Assembly: GCA_949130495.1 (NCBI GenBank)
Contig: OX422221.1
Location: 475,931,159 to 475,995,158 of the forward strand
Length of the DNA: 64,000 nt
From: Sambucus nigra
Lineage: Eukaryota > Streptophyta > Magnoliopsida > Dipsacales > Adoxaceae
Direction: 5' to 3'
The position numbers were made by a program, and so were the translations under genes. How positions within the stretch are numbered: position 1 is the first letter of the stretch; each line of letters opens with the position of its first letter. Under the pieces are notes generated by a model. It saw only the letters and a program-made list of their open reading frames with translations, had not been told where the DNA came from and ran no database searches. Positions 1 to 10,616 of this stretch are shown piece by piece.

Positions 1-2267
1 AACTGATCACTATTACCATAGTAAAGTGTAATAGCAGATTGAACCGAAGGAACCACACCCAAATCATTTAGGAAGTTTCAAATCCAAACAACCTCCTTTA
101 CTACCTCCGAAGTGATAACATATTTGGTTACCATAGTTGAATGATTAACACATAATTACTTGATAATTTTCTATATTATGGATCCACATTCTAGGGTAAA
201 CACATAACCGAAGATCAATTTCCTATTATTGACACTCACCTAAAAAATATGAGCCCGTGTACCCTAAAGTTATAAGTTTATCCACTAGGCAAACAAACAC
301 ATAATTGCTAGTCCTTTTCAGGCACTTAAGATTGTGCTTTACTGCAGTTCAGTTCTCCTCATGTGGATTAGACTTCAATCTTATCACCATGCCAACGACA
401 AAGAAAATATATGTTCTTATACACACCATAACGCGCCTAAGGCTTATCATCGCCGAAGCTTAAGGTATATTCTTCATTTTTTTCTATCTGATCAGGTGTC
501 GTAGGAAATTAATACTTAGACAAAGTGATTCCATACCTGAAAAGAAGACATATTTTCTTGGAATCCTGCATGCTAAAAACTTCGTTAGCACATCCTCAAT
601 ATTAGTGCCTTAGGATCATCCCAACAACCTAATTTTTAAAATCACCCAAAATATTAATTTAAAAGTTGGGTTGGCTTCTCTTGAGTCCTTTGTACTGAAC
701 TACCTCAATAACTACACTTTTATTCTAGATAATACACCCACACCATTCTCTATTAAGAGAACATCATTCACATAAAGTACCATAAATGGAAACATGTTTC
801 CCTTATGGCTCTTATACATAAATGTTTCATCGAGGCATTGATAAAAGCTAAAGGATTTGATTTCCTGATCAAATCGGACGATGTTCCATTACTATGATGC
901 TTAATGAGTCCATAAATGAACCTCTTAAGCTTGCACTTACTTTCTTGGCCACTTCTTATAAATCCCTAAGGTTGCATGATATAAATGAACTCATCAAGAC
1001 TACCATGCAAAAGGCGATCATGATGTCTATTTTCCAAATCTCAAAATCGAGATGAGACATAATGGATAAAATAATCTAGATAAACTTTAGCATGGATAAC
1101 ATCGAGAAGGTTTACTCATAGGGATTCCCCTCTTTCTAAGTAGACTCTTTCGTAATACCCCTTGCCTCGAAGGTTCCCACCTTCTTATCTAACCCTATTT
1201 TCTTCTTGCAGATCGATTTGCACCGAATGTGTTTTATCTTATTTTACAACTTTATAAGTTACCAATCTTTATCCAAATGCATTGAACTTATCTCTATATT
1301 AGTAGTCTTAAGCCAAATATCAGAATCTTTATCTTGGATTTCCTCATTATAGTTCTCGAGATTTGGTTAGTGCTCATTTCGAATCTCACCAAAGTGTTCA
1401 CATAAATACACTAACTTGTCAAGGTGTTTTCTAACTCTCCCACCATGATGTGAATCCATTCGTGGTCCTATATAAGTGACATGTGTATTTTGATCATCGT
1501 TAATGCTCCCATTATCGCTAGGAAATTTATTATTCATATCAAATTGTATTTCATCCTGCACGGGTGGTTCAAAAGTAACTACTTGGTCCTTACCTCTTAG
1601 CTCTAGTAATATCAACTTAATATTAGGTTTCTAGTCCATTATATAATCTTCCTCTAAGTACTATGTATTAGTATTTATAATTACCCTACAGTTTTGAGCA
1701 TTATATAATATATCATCTTTAGTTCCTTTCGTATAACATATAAATAGACATACTTTTGTCCTTGATTCCAACTTCATTAGCTTCTTCCCTATACATGTGT
1801 GATGGAAAACCCCGGATCTAAACATGTCCTAAACTAGGCTTATGCCCAATCCAAAGTTCCGTGGGATTCTATGAGACCAATTTAGAAGGAACTAAGTTCA
1901 GTAAATAAGTAGTCCTCTTTAATTCATAACCCCAAAAATAATCTGACAAATTCGAATAGCTCATCATGGATCTAACCATGTTTAAAAGTGAATTGTTCCT
2001 TATTTTTGCTACACTATTTTTGTGTGGAGTTTCGGGTGAAAACAATTAGGATGCAATCCCTAATTTTAGTTAAATGATTCATAAACTCTCTCAATCGGTA
2101 CTCAACCACATGATCAGATCACAGGGTTTAGATAAGTTTACCATGCCTACACTTCACCTCAAGCTTATACACTATTAACTTATCAAAGTCTTCATACTTA
2201 TGGTTCATAAGGTAAACATATCAATGCCTTGAGTAATTATCAATGAAAGTGATGAAGTACTCATCAC
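1..2267 (-). pseudogene. Copia (Tork-like) pol relic: RNase H, RT, integrase
   Basis: Read on the minus strand this is a decayed Ty1/copia polyprotein that runs off the left edge. Order on the minus strand is integrase, then RT, then RNase H. At 2221-2267 the integrase core reads EYFITFIDNYSRH, followed by YVYLMNHK. RT fragments near 1000-1260 include KIGLDKKVGTFEAR and TQKEG. The catalytic RT motif at 763-774 reads YVND in the context LYVNDVLLIEN, where Copia has YVDD. RNase H near 1-120 reads SEVVKEVVWI then FLNDLGVVPSVQ, matching the Copia RNase H block. Many stops and frameshifts are present, so it is dead. The wording of the integrase and RT blocks is most like the Tork lineage, which is an inference. 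An insertion at 2268-3351 splits the integrase. Confidence 0.85.
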
Positions 2268-3351
2268 TAGGACTGTGCATTAAAATCGTAAACCCGAAGA
2301 ATCGAACCAAACCGACATCTATGGTTCGGGTTGGTTCAGGTTTTTTAATTATGGGTCGGTTCTGGTTAAAAAAAAAAACCGAAATACTCGGTTCGGTTCT
2401 CGATTTAGTATGTAAACCAAACCGAACCGAACCGAAAACCGAACCATAGACCTGAACCAAAAAACCGAACCGAAAACCGGTATGTAGAACCGAAGCATGA
2501 TCCGGACATTTTAGTCCTTTAGCTTTACATTTTAGAACCTAGGGGTCCTTTTATTTTAGTCTCTCTCTCTCTTTCTCTCTCTCTCTCTCGTTGGAACCAG
2601 CAGCCGTATTTCTCTCTCTCGTCTTCAACTGTGCGTCTCGTCTTCTCCGTTAACTCGTCTTTTTCGGTAACTCGTCTTCAACTATAAGCCTTTATTTCAA
2701 CCTGATTTCACTTTCTCCGGAAACTGTACAAACTCGTTTACTGATTTCGTTTTAGGATTAAAATGGTTTCTTTTTACTGATTTTGTTTTAGGATTAAAAT
2801 GATTTCGTATTATTGATTTCTCCGGCAACTGTGCTTTAGTGATTTCGTTTTCTTCGATTTTGTGTATTTGATGGATCAAAATGTTTACTGATTTCATTTG
2901 GGTTTATTCGAATTCGTGTATCGATGGATCAAAATGTTTACTGATTTCATTATAATGTTTTATTTTTCATTAACAGATTTAGTTATAATGTTTTATATTT
3001 CATTAACAGATTTAGTGAGGAAAAAAATGTTTGCTGTTTTATTTTTTCATTTTATTAGGTTTAGTTATAATATTTTATTTTTCATTATCACTTGTGCACC
3101 TGGTTATGAGGTTTAGTTATAATATATTTACTTATTTACTGTTTACTTATTTACTTATTTACTTATTTAATATAAAATGAACAGGAACCGTGAACCGACC
3201 CAAACCAAACTGAGAACCATCGGTTCGGTTCGGTTCGGTTCGGTTCGGTTCTAGATATATTTCGGTTCGGTTCTGGTTCCAAAACCATAGAACCGAACCA
3301 TTTCGGTTCTGGTTCTGGTTCTGTAACCAACCCGAACCATGCACACCCCTA
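2268..3351. mobile_element. Non-autonomous hAT-type DNA transposon A
   Basis: A 1,084-bp insertion. The ends are terminal inverted repeats: left TAGGACTGTGCAT, right (reverse complement) TAGGGGTGTGCAT. It is flanked by a perfect 8-bp duplication ctcatcac (2260-2267 and 3352-3359). Removing the element and one duplication restores the Copia integrase reading frame. An 8-bp duplication with a TAGGGGTGT terminus is typical of hAT elements. Subterminal blocks (about 2320-2483 and 3190-3345) are arrays of GGTTCGGTTC-type units, inverted with respect to each other. A CT-rich microsatellite lies at about 2560-2590. No transposase reading frame is present, so it would need a transposase from elsewhere. 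Short ORFs inside translate the arrays and are not genes. Confidence 0.9.
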
Positions 3352-3480
3352 CTCATCACCACCTATTTTGTTGGATAGTCATATAACCACGTAAATCAAA
3401 ATGAATCAATTCTAACTCATATTTAGCTCTACAACCTTTGGTCATTTCAGGGGATATCAAACCCTTTATAGAAGTAATAT
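3352..3480 (-). pseudogene. Copia integrase relic, continuation upstream of element A
   Basis: This is the part of the Copia integrase that precedes the block at 2221-2267 on the minus strand. It reads EMTKGCRAKYELELIHFDL, which corresponds to the Copia region just before the first catalytic Asp (MTK...RAKEPLELVHSDL). It shows that the hAT-type element interrupted a formerly continuous gene. The expected zinc-binding region further upstream cannot be followed beyond about 3,480, where LTR-like sequence begins, so the Copia relic was probably cut there by the neighbouring Gypsy element. Confidence 0.7.
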
Positions 3481-4140
3481 TATAGTTTGTCCCCATAAAG
3501 ATAAATGTAATAAATAAAAGATATAATTTGTACGTGATTCGGAAGATCGTCCTGCATACATTCACGGGAAGAATTAGATATTTATTTCTTGGGAGAACAA
3601 AGGACGATTGGAGTGCTAGGGTTGCTAGTTTAGAGTCCAAGTCATCGAGATAAAGATAATCAATACCCTCATATTAGGTGAGGTCACCCTTATTTATAAT
3701 GAAAAAATTCATATGAATCTAGGTCTCTCTACTTTGAGCTTATCCTTAGGTGATAGAGTCGTGTTGCAATTAATCGTCCGTGGTGTGTGATGATATTCCT
3801 AGATTCTAACTTAGCTCCCCCATGGTATTCGATCGAGTACTCTCCCTAGCCTATAAGAGCCACGTGTAAGTCTGGATGCATTTCCCTTCAATTCCCCCCA
3901 AAGTTTAGGTAATCGTTCTCATTTGCCCAGATCGATATGGTCTTACTATTTGTATAGACACGCGTCGTCGTGGGCTTACTCAATCGTTATTTCCCGTCTT
4001 TGAACATGCCTAATTTTTTAAATTAGTTGTAATCATTACTTTCCTGATACGCATGATTCCTACTCCTATGGTATCACAAACCACGAGCAGGCTTTATGAT
4101 CAATGATTGAGTGTGGACACGTGGCCCAATGCCCAAACAT
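3480..4140 (-). repeat. Probable LTR of the Tat-like Gypsy element (minus)
   Basis: Minus-strand LTR-like sequence. A TATA box ATTATAAATA lies at 3691-3700 and is followed on the minus strand by a leader and a U5-like stretch (about 3600-3500) containing GAATCACGTACAAA, a wording common near the 3' end of plant Gypsy LTRs. The position fits the 3' LTR of the minus-strand Gypsy element whose coding parts lie at 7440-9197 and 28,329-33,960. I found no second copy in the window, so the boundaries are approximate and the assignment is inferred. Confidence 0.4.
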
Positions 4141-4267
4141 CGTACCTTAGCCATTTCATGACATTGGAAGGTATTTTCCATTTCATTCTTCTCTATGGAA
4201 TCTACCTGAACTAAAGGATTTCCATTTCTTAATTTCTTCATCCTTTCTTTTTTCTTATAATTTCACC

Positions 4268-6598
4268 ATGTCTAGGTGTGGGAGGAAGTATGAAGTCTTT
4301 GCCACTAAATAATTTGAGAAATATCATACTAAGTACTTAATTCCTGGCAATTTTCATATTAAAATTTCATCTGAAGACAAGGACATGTTTCGTCTTGACG
4401 GTGAAGTTTATTTTATTACGGTGGCAGTAATGGATGGGGGCGCTTTCCCCTCCACCTATTGCTGGTGGAAGTACTATGTTACTATAGAATACTTGCAATC
4501 CAGCTAAATGGTAGTTCCTACCGGATTATTATGGGCACAATTGCCATAAACTAAAGATGCTGGATCAACCTTGGTCTTAATAAAATTAGGTATAGGTATT
4601 GTTATGACTTGATGATTTCCCCCGGGTATGATATATACCATTTTTAGGCTAATGATAACTCCAGTAGATTGGCCACATGGTTGCCCAGATCACAAAAGGA
4701 TATTGTGAAAAATGTCCTTGTGAATTTTGGGCTTTTATATGGTGATAACTATGAAGGTCCTTGGGTACTATCAACGACCAGGATATCTGGTAGATAGTCC
4801 ACCATTTTTACCCTTAAATTGTTATAATTATTATGTTACTAAATTGGCTTGATTTTTATGTAGACCATTATCTTAATAGGAAGCATGAGGATTATCAAGT
4901 CAATCGTTATAACTTTAAAATCGTCTAAAAAATAAGCACCCCGGTCGTTTATAAACAGGAGGGCGGCCCACATTTTGATCGGTTATAAACTGATCGCCAG
5001 CTCAGCTCAAAACTTTATCGATATACTAGAGGTTACCATTATTGATTATACCGTGGTCGGTGATGAGTCGATTCCCACTGGTAACCCCATACCCAGTGAA
5101 GACGTAAGGAGGGTATACCTGGAGGAATCTTCCTTAGTTTACGTCATCTCAATTGACTCAACTGATGTTCAGGAGGAAGCTGACGAGTGGGAGGAGGTAG
5201 AAGAGAGAGCAGACCCTTTTTTGACAATTTTGACCCACTCTTCTCGTACAAAGAGGTCTTGCTTTGGTCATTTTTAGGAGGAGGTAGAGGCAAAAGAGAG
5301 TTTTAATGTTAAAGAGTTTACTTTTCCTCCCCTTTCAGACAATATCTAATAGATAACGAGTTATACAATGAGATCAGTCGATCTAGCGGCCATTAGGGCC
5401 AATCAAAAGAAGCAGGGCTACCAAGGCGACTAGGTCGCCCAAAATTTGAGGGTTATGACCCTCGGGGAGAAGGAAGTCCTGGAGCTTCAGCAGTAAAGGG
5501 ATAGAGAGAAGTAGGTTGATCAAGCCAAAAAGAGGAGGTTTGACAAATCTTATAACAACAGTCCTCCACCCCAACCATCATCAAATCGACCCGTAGTCAT
5601 TCATCCATAACCACGGAGGGATTCCCCCTCCACCTAATGCTAGGCCCGTCCATGTGAGATCATCTTTATGAAAGGCAACAAAACGATCTCTTATGTTGAC
5701 TCGGCTCATATAGGCTTAAAGTTTGCATATTATGTTGCTTAGGTGGCCATGTTACCTCCTGACATGGTTGACCCAAGGTCCTTTTTTTATAGAGCACTTT
5801 CATAAAGAAGGGCTCCATCATAATGTGTTGATAAGGCCTCGTTCTTACTTTAAAGCTTTTGATTTTATTTTTCTTAACAGTATCTTGTCTATCTGTTGCC
5901 TCTATTTGCACTGGTCATGCAAGTCACATGGGAGCTCGCCCACTAGGATGATCAACTGAAGAAGAACATCGATGTTCTTCTTTATTATAATAATGTCTAG
6001 TAGAACGCATTGACGAAAAATATGAATGAGGTGACAAACCTCAATAATAAATTGAAGGATGAGTTGACCGTGAAAAATAAGGTCATGGAAGAGGCTGAAT
6101 GAACTCAATTGGAGTTCAATCGGGTCGACGCCAAGTTATCTAACCTAAGGAAACCCTACTATAGAAAAACTCTCCGAAAACTCATCCTCCAAAGAGAAAA
6201 TTTTACCTTAGCGAAAAGGACTGAGGCAACTTTAAAAAATCCTTTTGCGAAGGTTTTAAGGCAGTAATCCAGGGAGTTTCTTTACAATTAAACTACCATT
6301 AGTTTGTTGCGTTCAACAAGGTTTGCTTAGCCTCACTCCAGAAGGAAAGGTCCTCAAGGGTGACCCAGCCTACGTCGAACACCCTCCCTTGGAAAATCAA
6401 ATGGACAAGGGAGATGAAGCTCCTGAAGTTCCGGTCATCGATACCCCTACTGTTGGTGACACTCAGGCGGCTGAAGAGGTCGGTCAATCTACTGACACCA
6501 TTAGCCACGTTGCCACTAATGTTGTTGTTCTGCGTGGGGGGCGACTGGTGTTTTGGATAATGCTCCTCTAGCAGGTCAAGGGGAGGTCACCCCTAACC
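4268..6598 (+). pseudogene. Antisense extra ORF of Tat-like Gypsy (gypsy-type transposon domain-like)
   Basis: Broken plus-strand coding sequence starting near MSRCGRKYEVF, lying antisense to the neighbouring minus-strand Gypsy pol and between integrase and the probable 3' LTR. Readable pieces: an N-terminal region with DMFRLDGEVYFITVAV and DGGAFPSTY; a middle acidic region (4975-5277, containing EEADEWEEVEERADPF); a basic stretch QAKKRRFDK near 5520; and a coiled-coil-like part near 6010-6110 (NEVTNLNNKLKDEL). This order, a folded N-terminal domain followed by low-complexity sequence and a long coiled coil, resembles the plant ORFs annotated as putative gypsy-type transposon proteins. Tat-lineage elements are known to carry extra ORFs, sometimes antisense. 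The function is unknown. Many stops make it a relic. Confidence 0.55.
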
Positions 6599-6839
6599 CT
6601 TAGTTTTGTTATTTTTTTGTTTATACTTTTATAGACCGACTCGTCATTTATTTATAGGCCCGAGCCATTTAATATTTAATGAAAGTGATTTAGATTTTTA
6701 CTCATTATCTTCTTTGCATTTGTCTTTTAATTGTGACATTCTTAGTTTTTAGTTGCCCTGATTATGCCTTTGTAAAAACATGTTATATTAACTAATATAT
6801 CTCAAGTTAAATTAGTCATCCAACTCTGAGAATTCCCCC

Positions 6840-7430
6840 TTTGAGGGAGGTCAACTTATTTTTTAGTAACAAGACTTTGTTTGTGGACATACCTATGCCT
6901 TTTGGGGGTCAATTGGCAAATTTGGATAGTTTGGCCATTTTCAATGGGTTAACTGACAAATGTAGGCGTCCAACTTAATTCTAAGTTGTACCACCAAATT
7001 CTTATTCATGTTTTTGCCTCTTCTAGTCCAACTAACCTTCTTGGGTTGTACTACCATTTTCAAGTTGGTATAGTGTCAAACGTAGGCTGCCAACTTATTT
7101 ATAAGTTATTCCACCTAATTCTTAGGTGGGTTTGTGCCTATTCTAGGCCGACTCTATACCACCATTTTTAGGTGGGTTTAGTGCCAAACATAGTTGACCA
7201 ACTTATTTATAAGTTGTACCATACCATTGTTAGGTGGGTTTATGCCTATTTTAGGTCGACCATCCCTTTTGGGCTATAATACTGTTTTAGGTGGTTTTTG
7301 TACCAAACGCAAATGGCCAACTTATTTTTAAATTATACCACCCAAATATTAGGTGTGTTTATGCCTAATCTAAGACGATCAACCTTCTTCTGTTGTACCA
7401 TTATTTTTAGTTTGGTTTAGTGCTTTCAAT
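6840..7430. repeat. Degenerate minisatellite, about 110-120 bp unit, 4-5 copies
   Basis: A phrase close to CCAACTTATTTATAAGTTGT recurs at about 6970, 7089, 7199 and 7317, each followed by TACCACC, then TTAGGTGGGTTT and GCCTATTTTAGG. Spacing is roughly 110-120 bp. A more diverged unit seems to start near 6850. The array lies between the integrase end and the antisense ORF of the Tat-like element, which is where Ogre/Tat-type elements are known to grow tandem repeats. No coding potential is seen. Confidence 0.75.
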
Positions 7431-7439
7431 GAATGTAAC

Positions 7440-9197
7440 AAGACCATGGTAGTAGAGAAATGATTTTATTGATCATAAGTAAATTGAAAAGTTTGCATAA
7501 ATGAAAACCTAACTAATGATAGAATTTCCTAAGTTTCGTGGCATTCCCTGACCTTAGTATTACTGTACCATCTAGTTCCTCTCAGTGATAGGATCTAGCG
7601 CCTCCTTTTGATGCTATTTTAGAGGAACCCTGCTAGTTTGAAGCTAGTATTATAACTGAAGGCTTCTTCGTCATAAACAGGGGCTTTTCGAGGATGAGGT
7701 CACCGACTTAGAATTCTCTTACTTTGAACTTCTTTTGTGATCATTTGATAGCTCATATTGGTAAGTGGCTAGGTGTATGAGAGCTTGTTCTCTTCGTTTT
7801 CCAACTAGATCCATCTCGTGAGCTAACCGGTCATCATTCTGACTATTTTAAAAATCTATGACCTAAGAATTGGGAATTCGATCTCCAAAGGATTGATAGA
7901 CTCCATTATGTAAGTAGGAGAGTATAGGGTTTCCTTGGTCGGCCTTTATGGCCTTGTCCTGTAAGCCCAGAGGACGGAAGAGTTTTCATTCACCTATCTT
8001 CGCTTTGCATTTTCCACCAGATGATTGATTACTAACAACATAGTTTTATTACTAATGTCAACCTAGCCATTGCATTATGGGAATACATCTGATGCGTAGT
8101 GGATTATGGTCCCATGTTCTCCATAAAAGTCCCTAAAGATGTCATTATCAAACTGAGTTCCATTGTGAGTGACTAAGGCTCTTGAAATCCCTAATCTTGT
8201 TATGAAATTTCTCCACATGAACTCCTAGCATCTGTTTCTTTGATATGGGTGAGCGAATCTACCTCCACCCTTGTGAAGTAGTCGGTGGTAGTGATCATGT
8301 ACTCTTAGTTTTGGGGTTCTATAGGTAGAGGTCCCATGATATCCATGCCCCGTTGAACAAAAGGCCAAGGACATGTAAAGGGGTTCAGATCTTCAACCGA
8401 TTACTTGATGATTGGGGAGAACTACTGATATTTTACCGCACTTTTGAGAGAATTGTAGAGCATCCATGAAAGGCTACAATATCTATATAAGATAGCCTTA
8501 TAAAAGAGTGATCTTCCACCTGCGTGAGCTTCAAAACTACCTTCATGTATCGCATTGAGGATTCCTTCCACTTGGTCTGGATGGATGCACTTGAGTAAAG
8601 GACCAGCGAATGATCATCGAGAAAGTTTGCCTTCAGAATTAAGGCAAAAAATCTTCTACTCGATCTTCAACTTGTGAGACTCTTTGGTGTTTAATGGTAG
8701 ATCATTATTCTTTAAAAAGGTGATAATCAGATCCATTTATGATGGTGTTAACTGGGTCTGCATGACATCCAAAAATGGCTTTATTTTATCCATACTGGGT
8801 CGATTTATGTATTCCACTTCGATTGTTCTCTTTAGGTCGGTGTAAATAGCGAACATTAAAGTAGTTAATGCATCTACAAAGATGTCGTTATTCCTTGGTA
8901 GCTGCTCCATCAAGGATAACCTAAAGAGTTGGAGAAGTTTCCTTGCATTATCATGGTAAGAAATTATCCTGGGGTCCCTTGCTTCTTACTCTTATTAAGC
9001 TCCTATAATGATCGCCCTTTGTATATCGTGGATCATGGATTCATATTTGGCCTTATTGTTGGAGTCTTTTAACCTTAGTCGAACTACCTGTTTTATGAAG
9101 GAAACTTTTGGTGTGATAAAGGCGACCCCGACTCTGATACCACACTCATTGGATGCCCTATCATTTGAATAGTTTCCATATTTGATCTTCTCCATTG
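7440..9197 (-). pseudogene. Tat-like Gypsy RNase H (distal part) and integrase relic
   Basis: Minus-strand Gypsy pol relic. At the right end RNase H reads RASNECGIRVGVAFI then DSNNKAKYESMIHDIQRA, matching the Gypsy pattern DGASNECGSGAGVVL...ASNNEAEYEALI. The integrase zinc-binding region follows (about 8350-8630: GPLLKCIHPDQ, HEGSFEAHAGGRSL). The integrase core near 8250-8370 reads MDIMGPLPIEPQN and then TTDYFTRVEV. Near 7900-8050 a C-terminal block reads VLWAYRTRP and PTKETLYSPTY. Frameshifts and stops are frequent. The start of RNase H is missing here because a Copia element inserted at 9198; the missing part resumes at 28,329 on the other side. Confidence 0.85.
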
Positions 9198-10616
9198 TGA
9201 AGCACACTATATACAACACTCACTTGAGTCTAAAATATAGGAGCTTGTCTAGTTTTGAAATAGAGACAAGATTGTGTCATCCTATTTAACCCTAAACCTC
9301 ATGTCTCTTCATGATTTACATCAACTACATCAATGTTTGAAAAGGTAGTATAACTAACACAACTCTACACCTAAGACTTCATTCATTCTACATTTTGTGC
9401 ATATGAGGTGTGTGTGTGTTCACATTAGCATGAAAATATTTTTTAATATTTTTAAAGATTTTTAGGAATTTTTTAAACATTTAAAATTAGGTTTTTAAAA
9501 ATGTTTAGGACATTTTTATAATATCTCAAAGTTCCTAAAACTAGCCTTGAGTAGAATCCAAAAGCGGCAGAGACATTTGGGGTAGAAACTGAGATTTTAA
9601 AAACTTTGAACACGTGCGTTTTTAATTCAATCTTCACCATACTCGTGTTGCACACATGACGGTTTAGATTGTGTTTCTTTGTACTCACATTCCTAATATT
9701 AAATCTGGAACATTGGTTTGAATACATTAATGGCCTGCATGCATTTTATCTTAATCTATGTCTTACCTATTTGAGCCAATCAGGGAACGTTTAAGTGCGG
9801 TGCACTGTGAACCACACTATTTACAATCGTTTGGTAGAATCAATCCTGGCCCTTGATTTTGATCCCTATTCCAGATCCTTCCATCGTTCACTATATATAC
9901 AGCCTTAGGGTTAATCGTTTCTAAATATTGGAGAGTCTGAGAGTTGGGAGAAATTAAAGAGAAAGAGAGAAGAGAGAGAAAAAATAAGAGAGAAAAAGAA
10001 AAATCGAAACCAACCTCTTACCAAATTTTCCCATAAATTTCTTTGAGAGTTTTTGTTTATTCGTGATCAAATCCTCTCTGATTTACATCTCTTGTCCAAC
10101 ACCTTCACTGAGTTGAGATCTCGTCTCACTTCATTTGATGCTTGTAGGTCTGACTAAAGTGATAGAGTCACGTTGAGTTCATTAGGACTCGTTTCTTTAA
10201 ATAAAAATCATCTCTCTTTTGGGTTTTTAGTTCTTAAATGTTTTTATCAAAAAGTTACCCGACAAATCTCCTTTTATGTTTACAAGTTTTTTTTAAGCAG
10301 ACTTAAAGATTTTTCAGATCTAAAGACGTTTATGTCTCCCATTTTATATTTCACATTTTGTGAAATAAATTTGTAAAGAAATAAGGTTGAGACATATAGG
10401 ATCTTGGTTATTTTTAATAACAAGATTGTTTTCTGATCTGACCTTGATAAGAAGTCTATTTTTCAATAAAAGTTTATTCACACTCTTGCATGTCAATTGT
10501 AGAACAAATCTGTAATTTGTAGGAATATCGTCTGTATAAGTGTGAGTGAGTTTTATGCATGTGTTAGGCACATTATTTCACTACACTGTCACACAACATC
10601 GGTAAGTTATGTTAGT
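9198..10616 (+). repeat. 5' LTR of SIRE-like element, segment 1 (U3 and leader)
   Basis: Begins TGAAGCACACTATATA and matches the 3' LTR copy starting at 26,369 throughout. A promoter-like TATA box CTATATATAC is at 9891-9900, matched at 27,083-27,092 in the other copy. It is followed by a purine-rich (GA) leader at about 9950-10,010. The segment stops at 10,616, where a solo LTR is inserted; the last five bases ttagt are one half of that insertion's target duplication. Confidence 0.9.

Noticed and set aside
2221..3362. ORFs with N-R-T-E-P repeats
   Set aside because: They translate the GGTTCGGTTC arrays of the hAT-type element and carry no protein signal.
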